Below, in pieces: positions 1-7,391 of a DNA stretch of 43,028 bases. Positions within the stretch are counted from its first letter, which is position 1, and every line of letters starts with the position of its first letter. This DNA comes from an uncultured Scytonema sp. (GTDB lineage Bacteria > Cyanobacteriota > Cyanobacteriia > Cyanobacteriales > Nostocaceae): positions 1 through 43,028 of the forward strand of contig CALMVQ010000182.1 of the NCBI GenBank assembly GCA_937873135.1, in the 5' to 3' direction. The translations under genes were made by a program, and so were the position numbers. The notes under the pieces are model-generated. The model was not told where the DNA came from and made no database searches. It saw only the letters and a list, made by a program, of their open reading frames with translations.

Positions 1-86
1 CATTTGCCCAACAACGAACCTATTGTGCATAATCGTTTTTTTTTTTACCCTGAAACCCTTCCTGTGCTAAGCATCCAAAACTAAAT

Positions 87-245
87 CCCTACCGATTGGG
101 TCAAATCGGATTAGTTGGAAACATTTACTGCGGCAGAGGAATCGTTAGAGATAACCCTACCGATTGGGTCAAATCGGATTAGTTGGAAACACTGAATTGT
201 GAACGGGTAGGTTTTGGTAATTCCCTACCGATTGGGTCAAATTGG
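87..245 (+). CRISPR. Minimal CRISPR array, two full repeats plus a degenerate terminal repeat
   Basis: Two identical 36-base repeats lie at 87-122 and 155-190. They start CCCTACCGATTGGG and end TTGGAAAC. Two 32-base spacers lie at 123-154 and 191-222. A third copy starting at 223 matches only for about 20 bases and then diverges, as expected of the leader-distal end. The GAAAC end and the decayed last copy both indicate transcription on the plus strand, and the last eight bases would form a type III-style crRNA 5' tag. No repeat is found at the expected place upstream, so 1-86 may be the leader. The type III-B effector genes start about 9 kb away. No cas1, cas2 or cas6 lies in the window. Confidence 0.9.
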
Positions 246-264
246 TAAGGAGAAAATAAAAAAG

Positions 265-289
265 AAGCCCTCACATTTGAGGGCTTTTT
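265..289. terminator. Bidirectional rho-independent terminator
   Basis: A perfect 9-bp stem (AAGCCCTCA at 265-273 with TGAGGGCTT at 278-286) has a 4-base loop. A T run follows on the plus strand, and an A-rich tract (T-rich on the minus strand) precedes it. It can end both CRISPR transcription from the left and the minus-strand NYN gene whose stop is at 319. Confidence 0.8.
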
Positions 290-318
290 AATTACTAACA
301 ACATCCTCTGAAAAATAC

Positions 319-1278
319 TCAAGCTATACTTAACTTCGTATACTTAGCGATTTTGTATTGTAGATCATCCAAAAAAATTACATCATCAGCTATTTCCGAA
401 AGCTGTTGACTTAACATACCCTTCTTCGCAATCACAGTTACCTCTGCCCCACGTCGTTTAAGTTCAGCGATCGCCGGAACAAAATCACCATCACCACTCA
501 CGAGAATCACCCTATCTTGCTGTTTGACTTCCATTAACATATCAACAGCAATTTTTACGTCGTCACCAACAGTTTTGAGAATATTACTATTAGGTCGAGG
601 TAAGATAGGAAGTCCAATGACTTCATAACGTATACCTGATAAATAACTTGTAAAGCGCTTTTGTCCCTCAGTCATCGGTGAATAAACACCAGTATAATAT
701 TTAAAAGTAGTAGTAGTGGCATCTTGAGAAAGTTCTACCCGCAAAGCATTATAGTCAGCTTCAATTTGCAAGTCATTGAGAGCAAAACTAAAATTATTAC
801 CATCAATATATACACGAGTCACTGATGTTTGAATATCAGGAAGGGATTTAACAGATAATTTTTGTAACTTTTTGAGATGATTTTCAGATAAAGAAACAGT
901 TTTCTTCTCCAACTTCTCTTGCAATTGAGCGATATTGCCGACAAGAACTTTTTGTTGATGCTGTAGTTTATCTATTTTAGAAAGATAAAGACGCTGACAA
1001 GTATTTTGAGTTTTGACTTTTTTCTCTAGCTTATTTAATTCATTCTGTGTATCAGAAAGCTTGGCTTGCCAGCAAGTATTTTCATTAGTTAATAAAGTTA
1101 GTTGCTTCTGATTGTCAGCATTTAGTTGCTGCTGTTTGACTATTATTTTTCTAGAGATAACGCCCAATGCGGATATTTCGCCTAATTCTCGCAATAAAGC
1201 TTGCTTGCCAACAGTTCCAGTCAAGAGACACACCGTCGATGCAATTATTGTGATTGGAAACGCTTGAGGAAATTTCAT
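319..1278 (-). CDS. Membrane-anchored NYN-domain (PIN-like) ribonuclease
   Basis: This is a predicted 319-residue protein. A hydrophobic segment (about residues 8-24) looks like an uncleaved signal anchor. Residues 45-145 are rich in Lys, Gln and Leu and look like a coiled coil. A LabA/DUF88-type NYN domain fills 153-308. Acidic metal-binding residues of the fold are visible: D159 in YIDGNN, D239/D240 in VGDD, and D263/D265 in SGDGDF. NYN domains are PIN-like and usually cut RNA. The ATG at 1278 was chosen over an upstream GTG at 1287 because GAGTGG lies a few bases before it. The gene is divergent from a second NYN gene and ends at the terminator beside the CRISPR array. Its substrate is unknown. 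Confidence 0.8.
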   Translation of the reverse strand: MKFPQAFPITIIASTVCLLTGTVGKQALLRELGEISALGVISRKIIVKQQQLNADNQKQLTLLTNENTCWQAKLSDTQNELNKLEKKVKTQNTCQRLYLSKIDKLQHQQKVLVGNIAQLQEKLEKKTVSLSENHLKKLQKLSVKSLPDIQTSVTRVYIDGNNFSFALNDLQIEADYNALRVELSQDATTTTFKYYTGVYSPMTEGQKRFTSYLSGIRYEVIGLPILPRPNSNILKTVGDDVKIAVDMLMEVKQQDRVILVSGDGDFVPAIAELKRRGAEVTVIAKKGMLSQQLSEIADDVIFLDDLQYKIAKYTKLSIA

Positions 1279-1616
1279 TTTTACCACTCACTATTTTCTG
1301 ACTTTCATGTATTTAATTTAATGAGTTGCTGGTAAACGATATTTCCAGTTATGACTCAATACGGTTTAGTTAGAGTTGATCAGTTTCGAGACGCTTCAAT
1401 CATGTCGTCTCTATACACTGCAAGAGAAATAATTTAGGGGCGTTCCCGTACAGTACGGCTGTTTGCCCTTACCAAGGATTTCAACAAACCCATAATTAAG
1501 AAAATCCCCGACTTCTTCAACAAGTCGGGGATCTGGCTGACGGAAAGAGGATATTCCACCCATAGGTTTTAATGAGAAACAAGAACACAGCAACCCAAGA
1601 CAAATGGTGAGAGTGC
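1279..1616. other. Intergenic region between divergent NYN genes, with repeats
   Basis: No convincing gene is seen. A perfect hairpin (11-bp arms 1504-1514 and 1522-1532, core ATCCCCGACTT) is a common type of cyanobacterial dispersed palindrome. The stretch 1436-1500 (GGGGCGTTCC, then GGCTGTTTGCCCTTACCAAG) matches a repeat at 5305-5365. Around 1353-1370 a piece reads CAATACGGTTTAGTTAG and resembles the end of the MITE-like element at 18820. Both NYN promoters must lie here, but I cannot place them. Confidence 0.6.
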
Positions 1617-2192
1617 ATGGGAAATCTTCATCGAGTGATGGTTATTGCGGATGGCGATAACGCTTTTATGGCAGCACAAAATTTTAATCGCAAAATTAAT
1701 TGGCATAAAGTGCGGGATTATTTAGCCGATCCAAAAGAAGGCAGAGAGTTAATTGAGATGGTGATTTATCTCGGCTTACCTCCCGCAAGAGAAAGATTTG
1801 AAGAACAACGAAAAAGTAAGGAAAAATTTATCTACTGGGCAAGGAGTAATGGTTTTTTAGTCGTAGCAAAAGAAGGTAAAGCGAAAGGAGATGATTACGA
1901 GAATAATGTTGATGTGGTGATGGCGATCGATGCAATTGAGTTATCTTTAGAAATTAAACCAGATATTGTGGTTTTAGTGACTGGAGATTCGGATTTTGCG
2001 TATTTAGCAGAAAAATTGAGAAGACGAGGAATACGAGTTGAAGTTGCTTCAGTCGAACAATCTTTAGGAAGTGATTTAAAAAACTCAGCTAATAGCGTAG
2101 TGGATTTAACTGAGGTATTTGATGAATTTGACCAACATGATAGCAGCCAAAACTATCACCGGATTGGTAGTTCTAATGTATTTGATATATGA
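1617..2192 (+). CDS. Soluble NYN-domain (LabA/DUF88-like) ribonuclease heading the Ubl gene cluster
   Basis: The 191-residue protein is almost entirely a NYN domain. It starts with VIADGDNAF (D12, D14). K88/K90 and GDDYENNVDVVMAID (D92, D93, D99, D105) follow, then VTGDSDF (D124, D126), then RRRGIRVEV. The acidic cluster typical of PIN-like metal-dependent RNases is intact. The start at 1617 has GGTGAGAG about 5 bases upstream. The coiled-coil membrane gene begins 42 bases after its stop and the Ubl and E2-like genes follow, so co-transcription is likely. A role as the RNase effector or a regulated target of the Ubl system is inference. Another possibility is a LabA-like regulatory protein. 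Confidence 0.82.
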   Translation: MGNLHRVMVIADGDNAFMAAQNFNRKINWHKVRDYLADPKEGRELIEMVIYLGLPPARERFEEQRKSKEKFIYWARSNGFLVVAKEGKAKGDDYENNVDVVMAIDAIELSLEIKPDIVVLVTGDSDFAYLAEKLRRRGIRVEVASVEQSLGSDLKNSANSVVDLTEVFDEFDQHDSSQNYHRIGSSNVFDI

Positions 2193-2234
2193 ATGCACAA
2201 TGTTGAAATACGCACAAACAGAAAGGAGTTATTC

Positions 2235-2648
2235 ATGGAGACAGTGAATGGCAAATTAATTACTCAAGAACTTAAGCAGATTGATCAGCTAACACAGAAG
2301 AATGAAAAAATCAATCAACGGTTTGAGTCTTTAGAATCTCAACTCATTGCTATGAGCAAACAAGACTACACACAATATTTAGAAAATATTAGCCTGGAGG
2401 TTAGTAGTCATAAATCCTCTCTGCAAAAACTCGATCAAAAAATAGGCTTTTTGGAGGATTTGATATCGAGACAAGCTAAACAGGTATTTTTCTTCAAGCT
2501 CAGTCTTTTTGTCGTTTTGATAGGTTTTGGATTTATGTTTTGCATAAATGATCAACCCACGCATGAAAAAGCTAAGCCTAAGAAAAAAGCGGAATCTCTG
2601 GAATTAGTTAAACCAAAGTCTAGAAATAGATTGTTCATAGATATTTAA
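2235..2648 (+). CDS. Small coiled-coil protein with one transmembrane helix
   Basis: The 137-residue product has a predicted coiled coil (about residues 10-80), one strongly hydrophobic helix (about 84-104) and a Lys-rich tail (111-131). The ATG at 2235 was chosen because AGAAAGGAG lies 6 bases before it; an ATG at 2193 abutting the NYN stop has no such site. No family was recognised. Its place between the NYN RNase and the Ubl gene suggests a membrane scaffold or anchor, possibly a substrate of conjugation given its many lysines. This function is not shown by the sequence. Confidence 0.7.
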   Translation: METVNGKLITQELKQIDQLTQKNEKINQRFESLESQLIAMSKQDYTQYLENISLEVSSHKSSLQKLDQKIGFLEDLISRQAKQVFFFKLSLFVVLIGFGFMFCINDQPTHEKAKPKKKAESLELVKPKSRNRLFIDI

Positions 2649-2690
2649 ATCAACATCAGCTTAAGAATGGTCACAAAGTGAGGAAAGAAC

Positions 2691-2888
2691 ATGAGAGCAG
2701 TTGTTAACGGTAAACTGGTTGATTTGCCACAAGGTACAACAGTTGAAGAATTAAGGAAAAAATTGCCAGAAATTGGTCAAGATGACGTGATGGAGGAAGG
2801 TTTTGGTGGTACTCGTCCTCTGAAAAATAACGAAGCACTTAAAGAAGGTTCAAAGGTTTGGACTGTACCCAAAATTGTCAAAGGGTAA
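2691..2888 (+). CDS. Ubiquitin/ThiS-like modifier protein ending in glycine
   Basis: The 65-residue protein begins AVVNGKLVDLPQGTTVEEL, the beta-hairpin and helix start typical of ThiS/MoaD and small bacterial ubiquitin-like proteins. It ends VPKIVKG with a free C-terminal glycine, the residue an E1 would adenylate. GAGGAAAG lies just before the ATG. An E2-like gene (64 bases downstream) and a JAMM-E1 fusion follow, which supports a protein-modifier role over sulfur transfer. It has one Ubl unit, not a polyubiquitin-like chain. No residues follow the glycine, so processing before activation would not be needed. Confidence 0.75.
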   Translation: MRAVVNGKLVDLPQGTTVEELRKKLPEIGQDDVMEEGFGGTRPLKNNEALKEGSKVWTVPKIVKG

Positions 2889-2952
2889 TCTGACTTTAGA
2901 TTTTCGCTCCTCCAATTGTGTAATTGAAAATTTTGAATTTCTCAGGTAAAGT

Positions 2953-3438
2953 ATGGCAATTACAATTAGTCAAGAAAAATCAGGCTCAAAACTAAATCAG
3001 CGAGTGATAGAAGAACTAAAGCTGTTAGAAAAAGTAGCTAAAAATGTGATTGTTGGTAACAAGACTGTAGGCGATATCAAATATACTGCTGTTCTGATTA
3101 AAGGAATGCCTTTATCTTCCAAAAAATTTGCAGTCTCCAACACAGATATTTTGTTTTTGTTGCCACGAGATTATCCGCGACTTCCTCCTATTGGCTGCTA
3201 TCTAAATTACCCGTGGAATACTGTCGGAGAAGGAGATCATCATTTTACCCGACAAAGTTATTATGGTGCGCCATTTCTAAGTGAAGAAGGATGGTACTGG
3301 TACTGCGTGGGATTGGGGGGAGGGTTTAACCACGATGTCTGGTTAAATTCTTGGAAACCTAGTAATAATGCTGAAAATGGTCATAATCTTGCGACTTTGT
3401 TTGTAACCGCACGTCACGCGATTAATAGTGAAGATTGA
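2953..3438 (+). CDS. Prokaryotic E2-like (family E type) conjugating protein
   Basis: The 161-residue protein resembles the bacterial E2 family E (Prok-E2_E). The core FLLPRDYPRLPPIGCYLNYP (about residues 68-87) matches the E2 strand followed by the P-x-YP-x-x-PP turn. The following YWYCVG puts C118 in a good place for the thioester cysteine, with C82 as an alternative. A conserved-looking W-x-N-x-W (about W130-W134) and H144 come later. It would take the modifier from the E1 and pass it to a target. A clear N-terminal helix (about 15-32) is also seen. It sits between the Ubl and JAMM-E1 genes. The family assignment is by motif only. Confidence 0.72.
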   Translation: MAITISQEKSGSKLNQRVIEELKLLEKVAKNVIVGNKTVGDIKYTAVLIKGMPLSSKKFAVSNTDILFLLPRDYPRLPPIGCYLNYPWNTVGEGDHHFTRQSYYGAPFLSEEGWYWYCVGLGGGFNHDVWLNSWKPSNNAENGHNLATLFVTARHAINSED

Positions 3439-3857
3439 TTCGAGTACCGCTACAAGAAATATGAAAAAGGTTTGAGTATTAGGCTTTCTAGCAAGTACTT
3501 CCGAATAGTTGCCTTATTTATACAGTCATGTAGTACTCCCTTCTCACCAGAAGAATATCGGTGTAAAAAACCGCCAAGACGCCAAGAGCGCCAAGAAAAA
3601 AGATTAAGAAGATAGGTAATCTTGTACTGAGAAGGGAGTAGTTTACAAAACCCCATACCAATCCTCCCTTAGGGAGCTATAGCATTTATCACTTGAGTCA
3701 CATAGATGATTCCCTCAAGCTCGCGACGAACACCCCTCTCCCAAACTTGGAAGAGGGGCAGGGGGAGAGGGCGCAAGTGTATGACATACAACTGAGAAAA
3801 GCAGAGTCAGTATTTAAGTAAACCAGGACATTCAGAACTCACAATCAACAACCAACT
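3439..3857. other. Intergenic region with dispersed repeats inside the Ubl cluster
   Basis: No gene is supported. It holds an ACCGCCAAGACGCCAAGAGC-type tract (about 3570-3600), common between cyanobacterial genes. From 3693 to about 3797 it holds a repeat that starts TTGAGTCACATA and ends TATGACATACAAC, with a second copy at 19072-19175. The repeat separates the E2-like gene from the JAMM-E1 gene, which may therefore have its own promoter. Confidence 0.6.
3693..3797. repeat. TTGAGTCACATA dispersed repeat, first copy
   Basis: This copy shares the start TTGAGTCACATA, the central CCCTCTCC with its opposing GAGGGG, and the end GTGTATGACATACAAC with the copy near 19.1 kb. It lies in the gap between the E2-like and JAMM-E1 genes. 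Confidence 0.7.
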
Positions 3858-5276
3858 ATGAATGAATCTCCTACTATTTCCCTGCATATACCACCAAAAA
3901 TGTGGTGTGATTTTCAGAAATCAATGGTTAAGTCTCGGATGTTTAATGAAGAAGTCATTGGTTTTTTCTTTTGTCAACGCCATCAAGTTTCAAAACGTAA
4001 AGTTCGCTATATTCCTAAAACTTGGGTTGTTCCTGCTTCTGACTGTTACGAACATCAATCGGCAAGTGGATTAGTATTGAAACAGCATTTTCATTCCTAC
4101 TTGCTTGAAAATCATCTTCAGGCAGGTTTAGATATTGTTCACATTCATACTCATGCTGGCGGAGGAGTCCCTGATTTTTCCCATGTTGACGATCGCTATG
4201 AGTCGGAATATGCGCGTTTCATCTCATCTCATTTTCCCGATCAACCTCATTTGATTTCAGGTGTATTTGACGAAAATTTACAATTTGGTCAATTTCGGAT
4301 TTGGGATAAAAAAGGACAGAGGTTTGAGTCTGTAGATTTTTATCATTCATTGTTTGATGTCTCCAACTTTCAAGAGGTGATGAATAACACAGATTTGATG
4401 TTTCTTAGGCAAAAAATATTTGGTTCGGCTAATCAACAGCTTCTTGGGCAACTCAAAGTAGGATTAATTGGTTGTGGCGGTATTGGTTCCATTTTTGCCG
4501 AATTATTGGGACGTTTGGGTGTGAAGAATTGGGTGTTAGTTGATCCTGATAAGTTGGAGACAGTTAACCTCAATCGGATGCCCGGTGCTACAGAAGAAAT
4601 GGTACAACAACAGTGGTATAAAGTCCATTATGTCAAGCATCTGATTCAAAAAATTTACCCAGAGGATTCCTGTGTCCAAACAATACCAACCGGAATTGAA
4701 AGCGAATTAAGCAAGCAAGAAATAGCGACGTGCGATTTAATCGTGGTGGCGACTGATAATCATCTTTCTCGAAAAACAGCTCAAGAATTAGCGTTGCAAT
4801 ACATGCGTCCTTTGGTGTGTTTGGGAACTCATATAGAAGTGAAACCAGACAATACACCACGAATGTATTGCAGAATCACCGTTCCTCCTGTGGGGGGTGG
4901 TTGGTGTTTGATGTGCGGTAATATCATCAACCTGCAACGCGCAGCTTTAGAGTCTGCACCATTGGAGATGAATCAAATGGCTGCGGGTGCGGGTTATTTA
5001 GAAGGGATAAATGATCCAGCAGTATTTTGGTTAAATAGTATCTGTGCAAGTACAGGCGTTGGTGTGATTCACGGGATGGTGAGTGGTTTTTTGAATGTAG
5101 ATTCCGGAATCGATTGGATTTATGAGTTTCCCGTTAATGATTGGCGTAAGACTAATACCGAGTATTTGCAGACTGATGATTGTTACTTTTGTGGCATGAA
5201 TAGTTTAGAGGAAGTAGTTGAAAATTCGGATTTTGAAAACTCAGATTTTGAAAATCCAGATTTAATCATCTGGTAA
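3858..5276 (+). CDS. JAMM deubiquitinase-like / E1 (ThiF) fusion protein
   Basis: The 472-residue protein has two enzyme domains. Residues 10-160 form a JAB/JAMM metalloprotease with E31/E32 and HTH (H97, H99), then S108 and D111. The spacing from H99 to S108 is one residue longer than the usual seven. Residues 198-446 form an E1/ThiF adenylation domain with GCGGIG (205-210), VDPD (D229, D231), NLNR (N237-R240) and ATDN (D300). Zinc cysteine pairs are at C350/C353 and C442/C445. C321 is a possible thioester cysteine. The E1 half would activate the 65-residue modifier, and the JAMM half would remove it from targets. The tail carries a short tandem DFENS repeat (458-466). Confidence 0.85.
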   Translation: MNESPTISLHIPPKMWCDFQKSMVKSRMFNEEVIGFFFCQRHQVSKRKVRYIPKTWVVPASDCYEHQSASGLVLKQHFHSYLLENHLQAGLDIVHIHTHAGGGVPDFSHVDDRYESEYARFISSHFPDQPHLISGVFDENLQFGQFRIWDKKGQRFESVDFYHSLFDVSNFQEVMNNTDLMFLRQKIFGSANQQLLGQLKVGLIGCGGIGSIFAELLGRLGVKNWVLVDPDKLETVNLNRMPGATEEMVQQQWYKVHYVKHLIQKIYPEDSCVQTIPTGIESELSKQEIATCDLIVVATDNHLSRKTAQELALQYMRPLVCLGTHIEVKPDNTPRMYCRITVPPVGGGWCLMCGNIINLQRAALESAPLEMNQMAAGAGYLEGINDPAVFWLNSICASTGVGVIHGMVSGFLNVDSGIDWIYEFPVNDWRKTNTEYLQTDDCYFCGMNSLEEVVENSDFENSDFENPDLIIW

Positions 5277-5479
5277 AAGAGGAGTCTCTTAATTTTGCAT
5301 AAATCATAGATGGGCGAACAGCCGTTTGTCCTTATGAAGGATTTTGATAAACGCATAATTCATTTTCGTCTCATTTCTAATGAATCACGCCGTTCTTATG
5401 GGCGAACAGCAGTTCGCCCCTACCAGTATTGTCGTGTCATTTCCATGAATTAGTTCTTCAAATATACAAAGGGAAAGTT
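5277..5479. repeat. Dispersed GGGCGAACAGC-type repeats between E1 and M48 genes
   Basis: GGGCGAACAGCCGTTTGTCC at about 5311 and GGGCGAACAGCAGTTCGCCC at about 5400 belong to one repeat family. The first copy and the bases after it (AAGGATTTTGATAAACGCA) match 1455-1500. No gene is visible. Confidence 0.6.
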
Positions 5480-6511
5480 ATGAAGTTTAGAAATGCTCGA
5501 GGAAATCTCGCTGTCATTACAATCATGATGTTGTTTTGTTTAAGTATTTTCAGCTATGGAGTCTATGCCAGTTACTATGGATGGCTGTTATTTCAGCAAG
5601 GTGCTGTCAATTTTATTATCGGTCTATTCTTTTTAGGTTGTATTGGTATGCCTAGTATATACTGGGTCATGACAACAATGTACAGATATTTTGCTGCTGT
5701 TCCTTCTTACATTAATCAAAGAAAAATCAGAGTCATTAACCCACTTTTAGTACACGAAGAGGGGCTATATTCACAAGATGAAAAATGGCTCTGTACGGCA
5801 GTGAAAGAGTTATCTAAAGCCGAAGGTTTACCCAGAACTCCGGTAGTAGGAATTGAATTGTGTGATGACAATCCTAATGCTTATGCTGTGGGTGCAACTC
5901 GTTCTTATGCAATGGTTGTGGCCACTACTGGTTTAATCAAGCAACTAAATCAAAGACAAGTTGCCGCTGTGATGGCACACGAATTAGGGCATATTGCGAA
6001 TTTAGATACAATGGCAAAAACCTTGCTGTCATCTGCTTTGGATGGTGTGATGTTGATCCTTTTTAAGCCAATGCTGCTGATTGTGTGGTACTTCGGAAGA
6101 TTTGCGGCTTTATTAATGCTAGCTACAGGGTTAATATATGGTCTTTTAGGCAATTGGCAACACGCCACAGTCTTTTTTGTCGGTGTGTTGGTTTGGATGA
6201 TTTTAATGATGTTGCCGACGATCACACAATTTCTCGTCACATTGTTAACCTTCTGGCATAGTCGCTGGCGAGAATATCATGCTGATGCGGTTGCGGCAAG
6301 ATTAACGAGTGTTGATGATATGGTATCAGCCCTAGCGATGCTTGACCGCTTACCTTTTCTACCACCCAAAACAAATAAAGAACAAATGTCTACTTTATGG
6401 ATTCGGGTGGCGATGAAAGAAGATACAGGAACTTTTCACTGGTTAAAACATACTCATCCACCAATCCATAAAAGAATTGAAGCCTTGAGACGTGGATTTT
6501 ACCTTAGGTAA
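5480..6511 (+). CDS. HtpX-like M48 membrane metalloprotease
   Basis: The 343-residue protein has hydrophobic segments at about 10-36 and 42-68, then the zinc motif HELGH at 167-171. Two more membrane segments follow at about 188-224 and 229-256. The third zinc ligand is probably E265 in REYHADA, and the family-typical THPPIHKRIEAL sits near the C terminus. HtpX-type proteases degrade damaged or specific membrane proteins. The ATG at 5480 follows AAGGGAAAG; an upstream in-frame TTG at 5429 overlaps repeat DNA and was rejected. It follows the JAMM-E1 gene by 203 bases, so a link to the Ubl system rests on location only. Its last 72 bases recur at 7687-7758. Confidence 0.9.
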   Translation: MKFRNARGNLAVITIMMLFCLSIFSYGVYASYYGWLLFQQGAVNFIIGLFFLGCIGMPSIYWVMTTMYRYFAAVPSYINQRKIRVINPLLVHEEGLYSQDEKWLCTAVKELSKAEGLPRTPVVGIELCDDNPNAYAVGATRSYAMVVATTGLIKQLNQRQVAAVMAHELGHIANLDTMAKTLLSSALDGVMLILFKPMLLIVWYFGRFAALLMLATGLIYGLLGNWQHATVFFVGVLVWMILMMLPTITQFLVTLLTFWHSRWREYHADAVAARLTSVDDMVSALAMLDRLPFLPPKTNKEQMSTLWIRVAMKEDTGTFHWLKHTHPPIHKRIEALRRGFYLR

Positions 6512-6538
6512 GGGACTGGCAAGAAAATAAGATACCAA

Positions 6539-6679
6539 TCAAGCAGCGACAATTGTAATATCCCATTTGGGCAATGTTTCAGAACGCAACCAGAAAGGTT
6601 GGTACTGTTCTAACTCTTGTGGCAGAACTTTTATTCCTGCTTGATAGATTGTTTCAATTAGGTAGCTGACCAATGCGAC
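6539..6679 (-). pseudogene. Short coding remnant downstream of the PIN toxin
   Basis: The minus strand reads 46 codons from just after an in-frame TAG at 6680-6682 to a TGA at 6539-6541. The translation is protein-like (YLIETIYQAGIKV, then QYQPFWLRSETLPKWDITIV), but there is no good start codon. It may be the 3' end of a lost gene. No family was recognised. Confidence 0.35.
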
Positions 6680-6696
6680 CTACACAGCCGGACGAA

Positions 6697-7098
6697 TCAG
6701 TAACGCCATACTTGAACCTGCATCAAATCGAAATGATAGTCATACGTCCACACAGGTAAATTCATGCTTTCAGATAAAATAGCAGTTACACCATCACAAA
6801 GGGTAATACGTTGGTCTGTAAAACGAGCAGTTCTTTCTAAAGCTGCTAAATATTGCTGTTGTGAAGGATTAACGAATTGAACCGCTCCTATACATTGTTG
6901 AGCAAAGCTAATAGCTTGTTCAGTTCCAAGACGATATAGCAACAAATTGTAAGTTTCCAAATAAACGGGAAAAGCAACTACAATTGTTAAATTTTTTGCC
7001 TCTATAAGCTGTAGTTCAGCTTGTGCTCTCTCATGATATTGATCGTCTATGTCTACAGCAGCGTACAAAGGTCCAGTATCGGCAATTACGGCTCTCAA
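6697..7098 (-). CDS. PIN-domain toxin (VapC-like ribonuclease)
   Basis: The 133-residue protein starts MRAVIADTGPLYAAVD, with the first PIN aspartate at D7. An ETYNLL helix (E48) follows. Near the C terminus LCDGVTAIL (D101) and WTYDYHFD (D119, D124) supply the remaining acidic residues. VapC toxins cut tRNA or other RNA. The start is a TTG whose bases overlap the antitoxin stop (TTGA), which indicates translational coupling. The pair lies between the M48 gene and a duplicate of that gene's 3' end, consistent with a mobile insertion. Confidence 0.8.
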   Translation of the reverse strand: MRAVIADTGPLYAAVDIDDQYHERAQAELQLIEAKNLTIVVAFPVYLETYNLLLYRLGTEQAISFAQQCIGAVQFVNPSQQQYLAALERTARFTDQRITLCDGVTAILSESMNLPVWTYDYHFDLMQVQVWRY

Positions 7099-7370
7099 AG
7101 TAATTTTGGTGGTAATTTCTGCTTGAATGCTTGTTCAGCTATAATTTTATCGTAATTTACCGAAGTATCTTGAAAGCCACTTCCTTTTGGAGCGGAAGTA
7201 AGGCGTAAACTTTTTTGAGGCTGTGGAGGTAAGTAACCACGTTCGGATAAGAATTCTGTAAGTGCAGTTTCGACAACGGCAGTTTCAGGTAGGGGAACTT
7301 CCTGAGCGCTAATATAAGCTTTGAGCGCGTTGGCGATCGCATCTGGCAGAGTAATGTTGAGGAATTGCAT
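7095..7370 (-). CDS. Antitoxin partner of the PIN toxin
   Basis: The product is about 91 residues from the ATG at 7370 (MQFLNITLPDAIANALKAYI). Upstream TTG (7391) and ATG (7376) starts are possible, and no ribosome site separates them. The short strand followed by a helix-rich N-terminal half (residues 1-45) fits a ribbon-helix-helix type DNA-binding antitoxin. The C-terminal half, rich in Pro, Ser and Lys, would bind the toxin. It overlaps the toxin gene by 4 bases and probably represses their shared promoter. Confidence 0.65.
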   Translation of the reverse strand: MQFLNITLPDAIANALKAYISAQEVPLPETAVVETALTEFLSERGYLPPQPQKSLRLTSAPKGSGFQDTSVNYDKIIAEQAFKQKLPPKLL

Positions 7371-7391
7371 AAACATACATAGTATCGTCAA

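Noticed and set aside
21-56. Possible extra CRISPR repeat ending TGAAAC at 51-56
   Set aside because: Only the last few bases agree; the upstream bases do not match the repeat.
1411-1593. 60-codon minus-strand open frame
   Set aside because: It is composed of dispersed repeats (GGGCG-type repeat and the CCCCGACTT palindrome) and has no protein-like features.
3450-3656. 68-codon minus-strand open frame
   Set aside because: It covers the ACCGCCAAGACGCC repeat tract and has no ribosome site.
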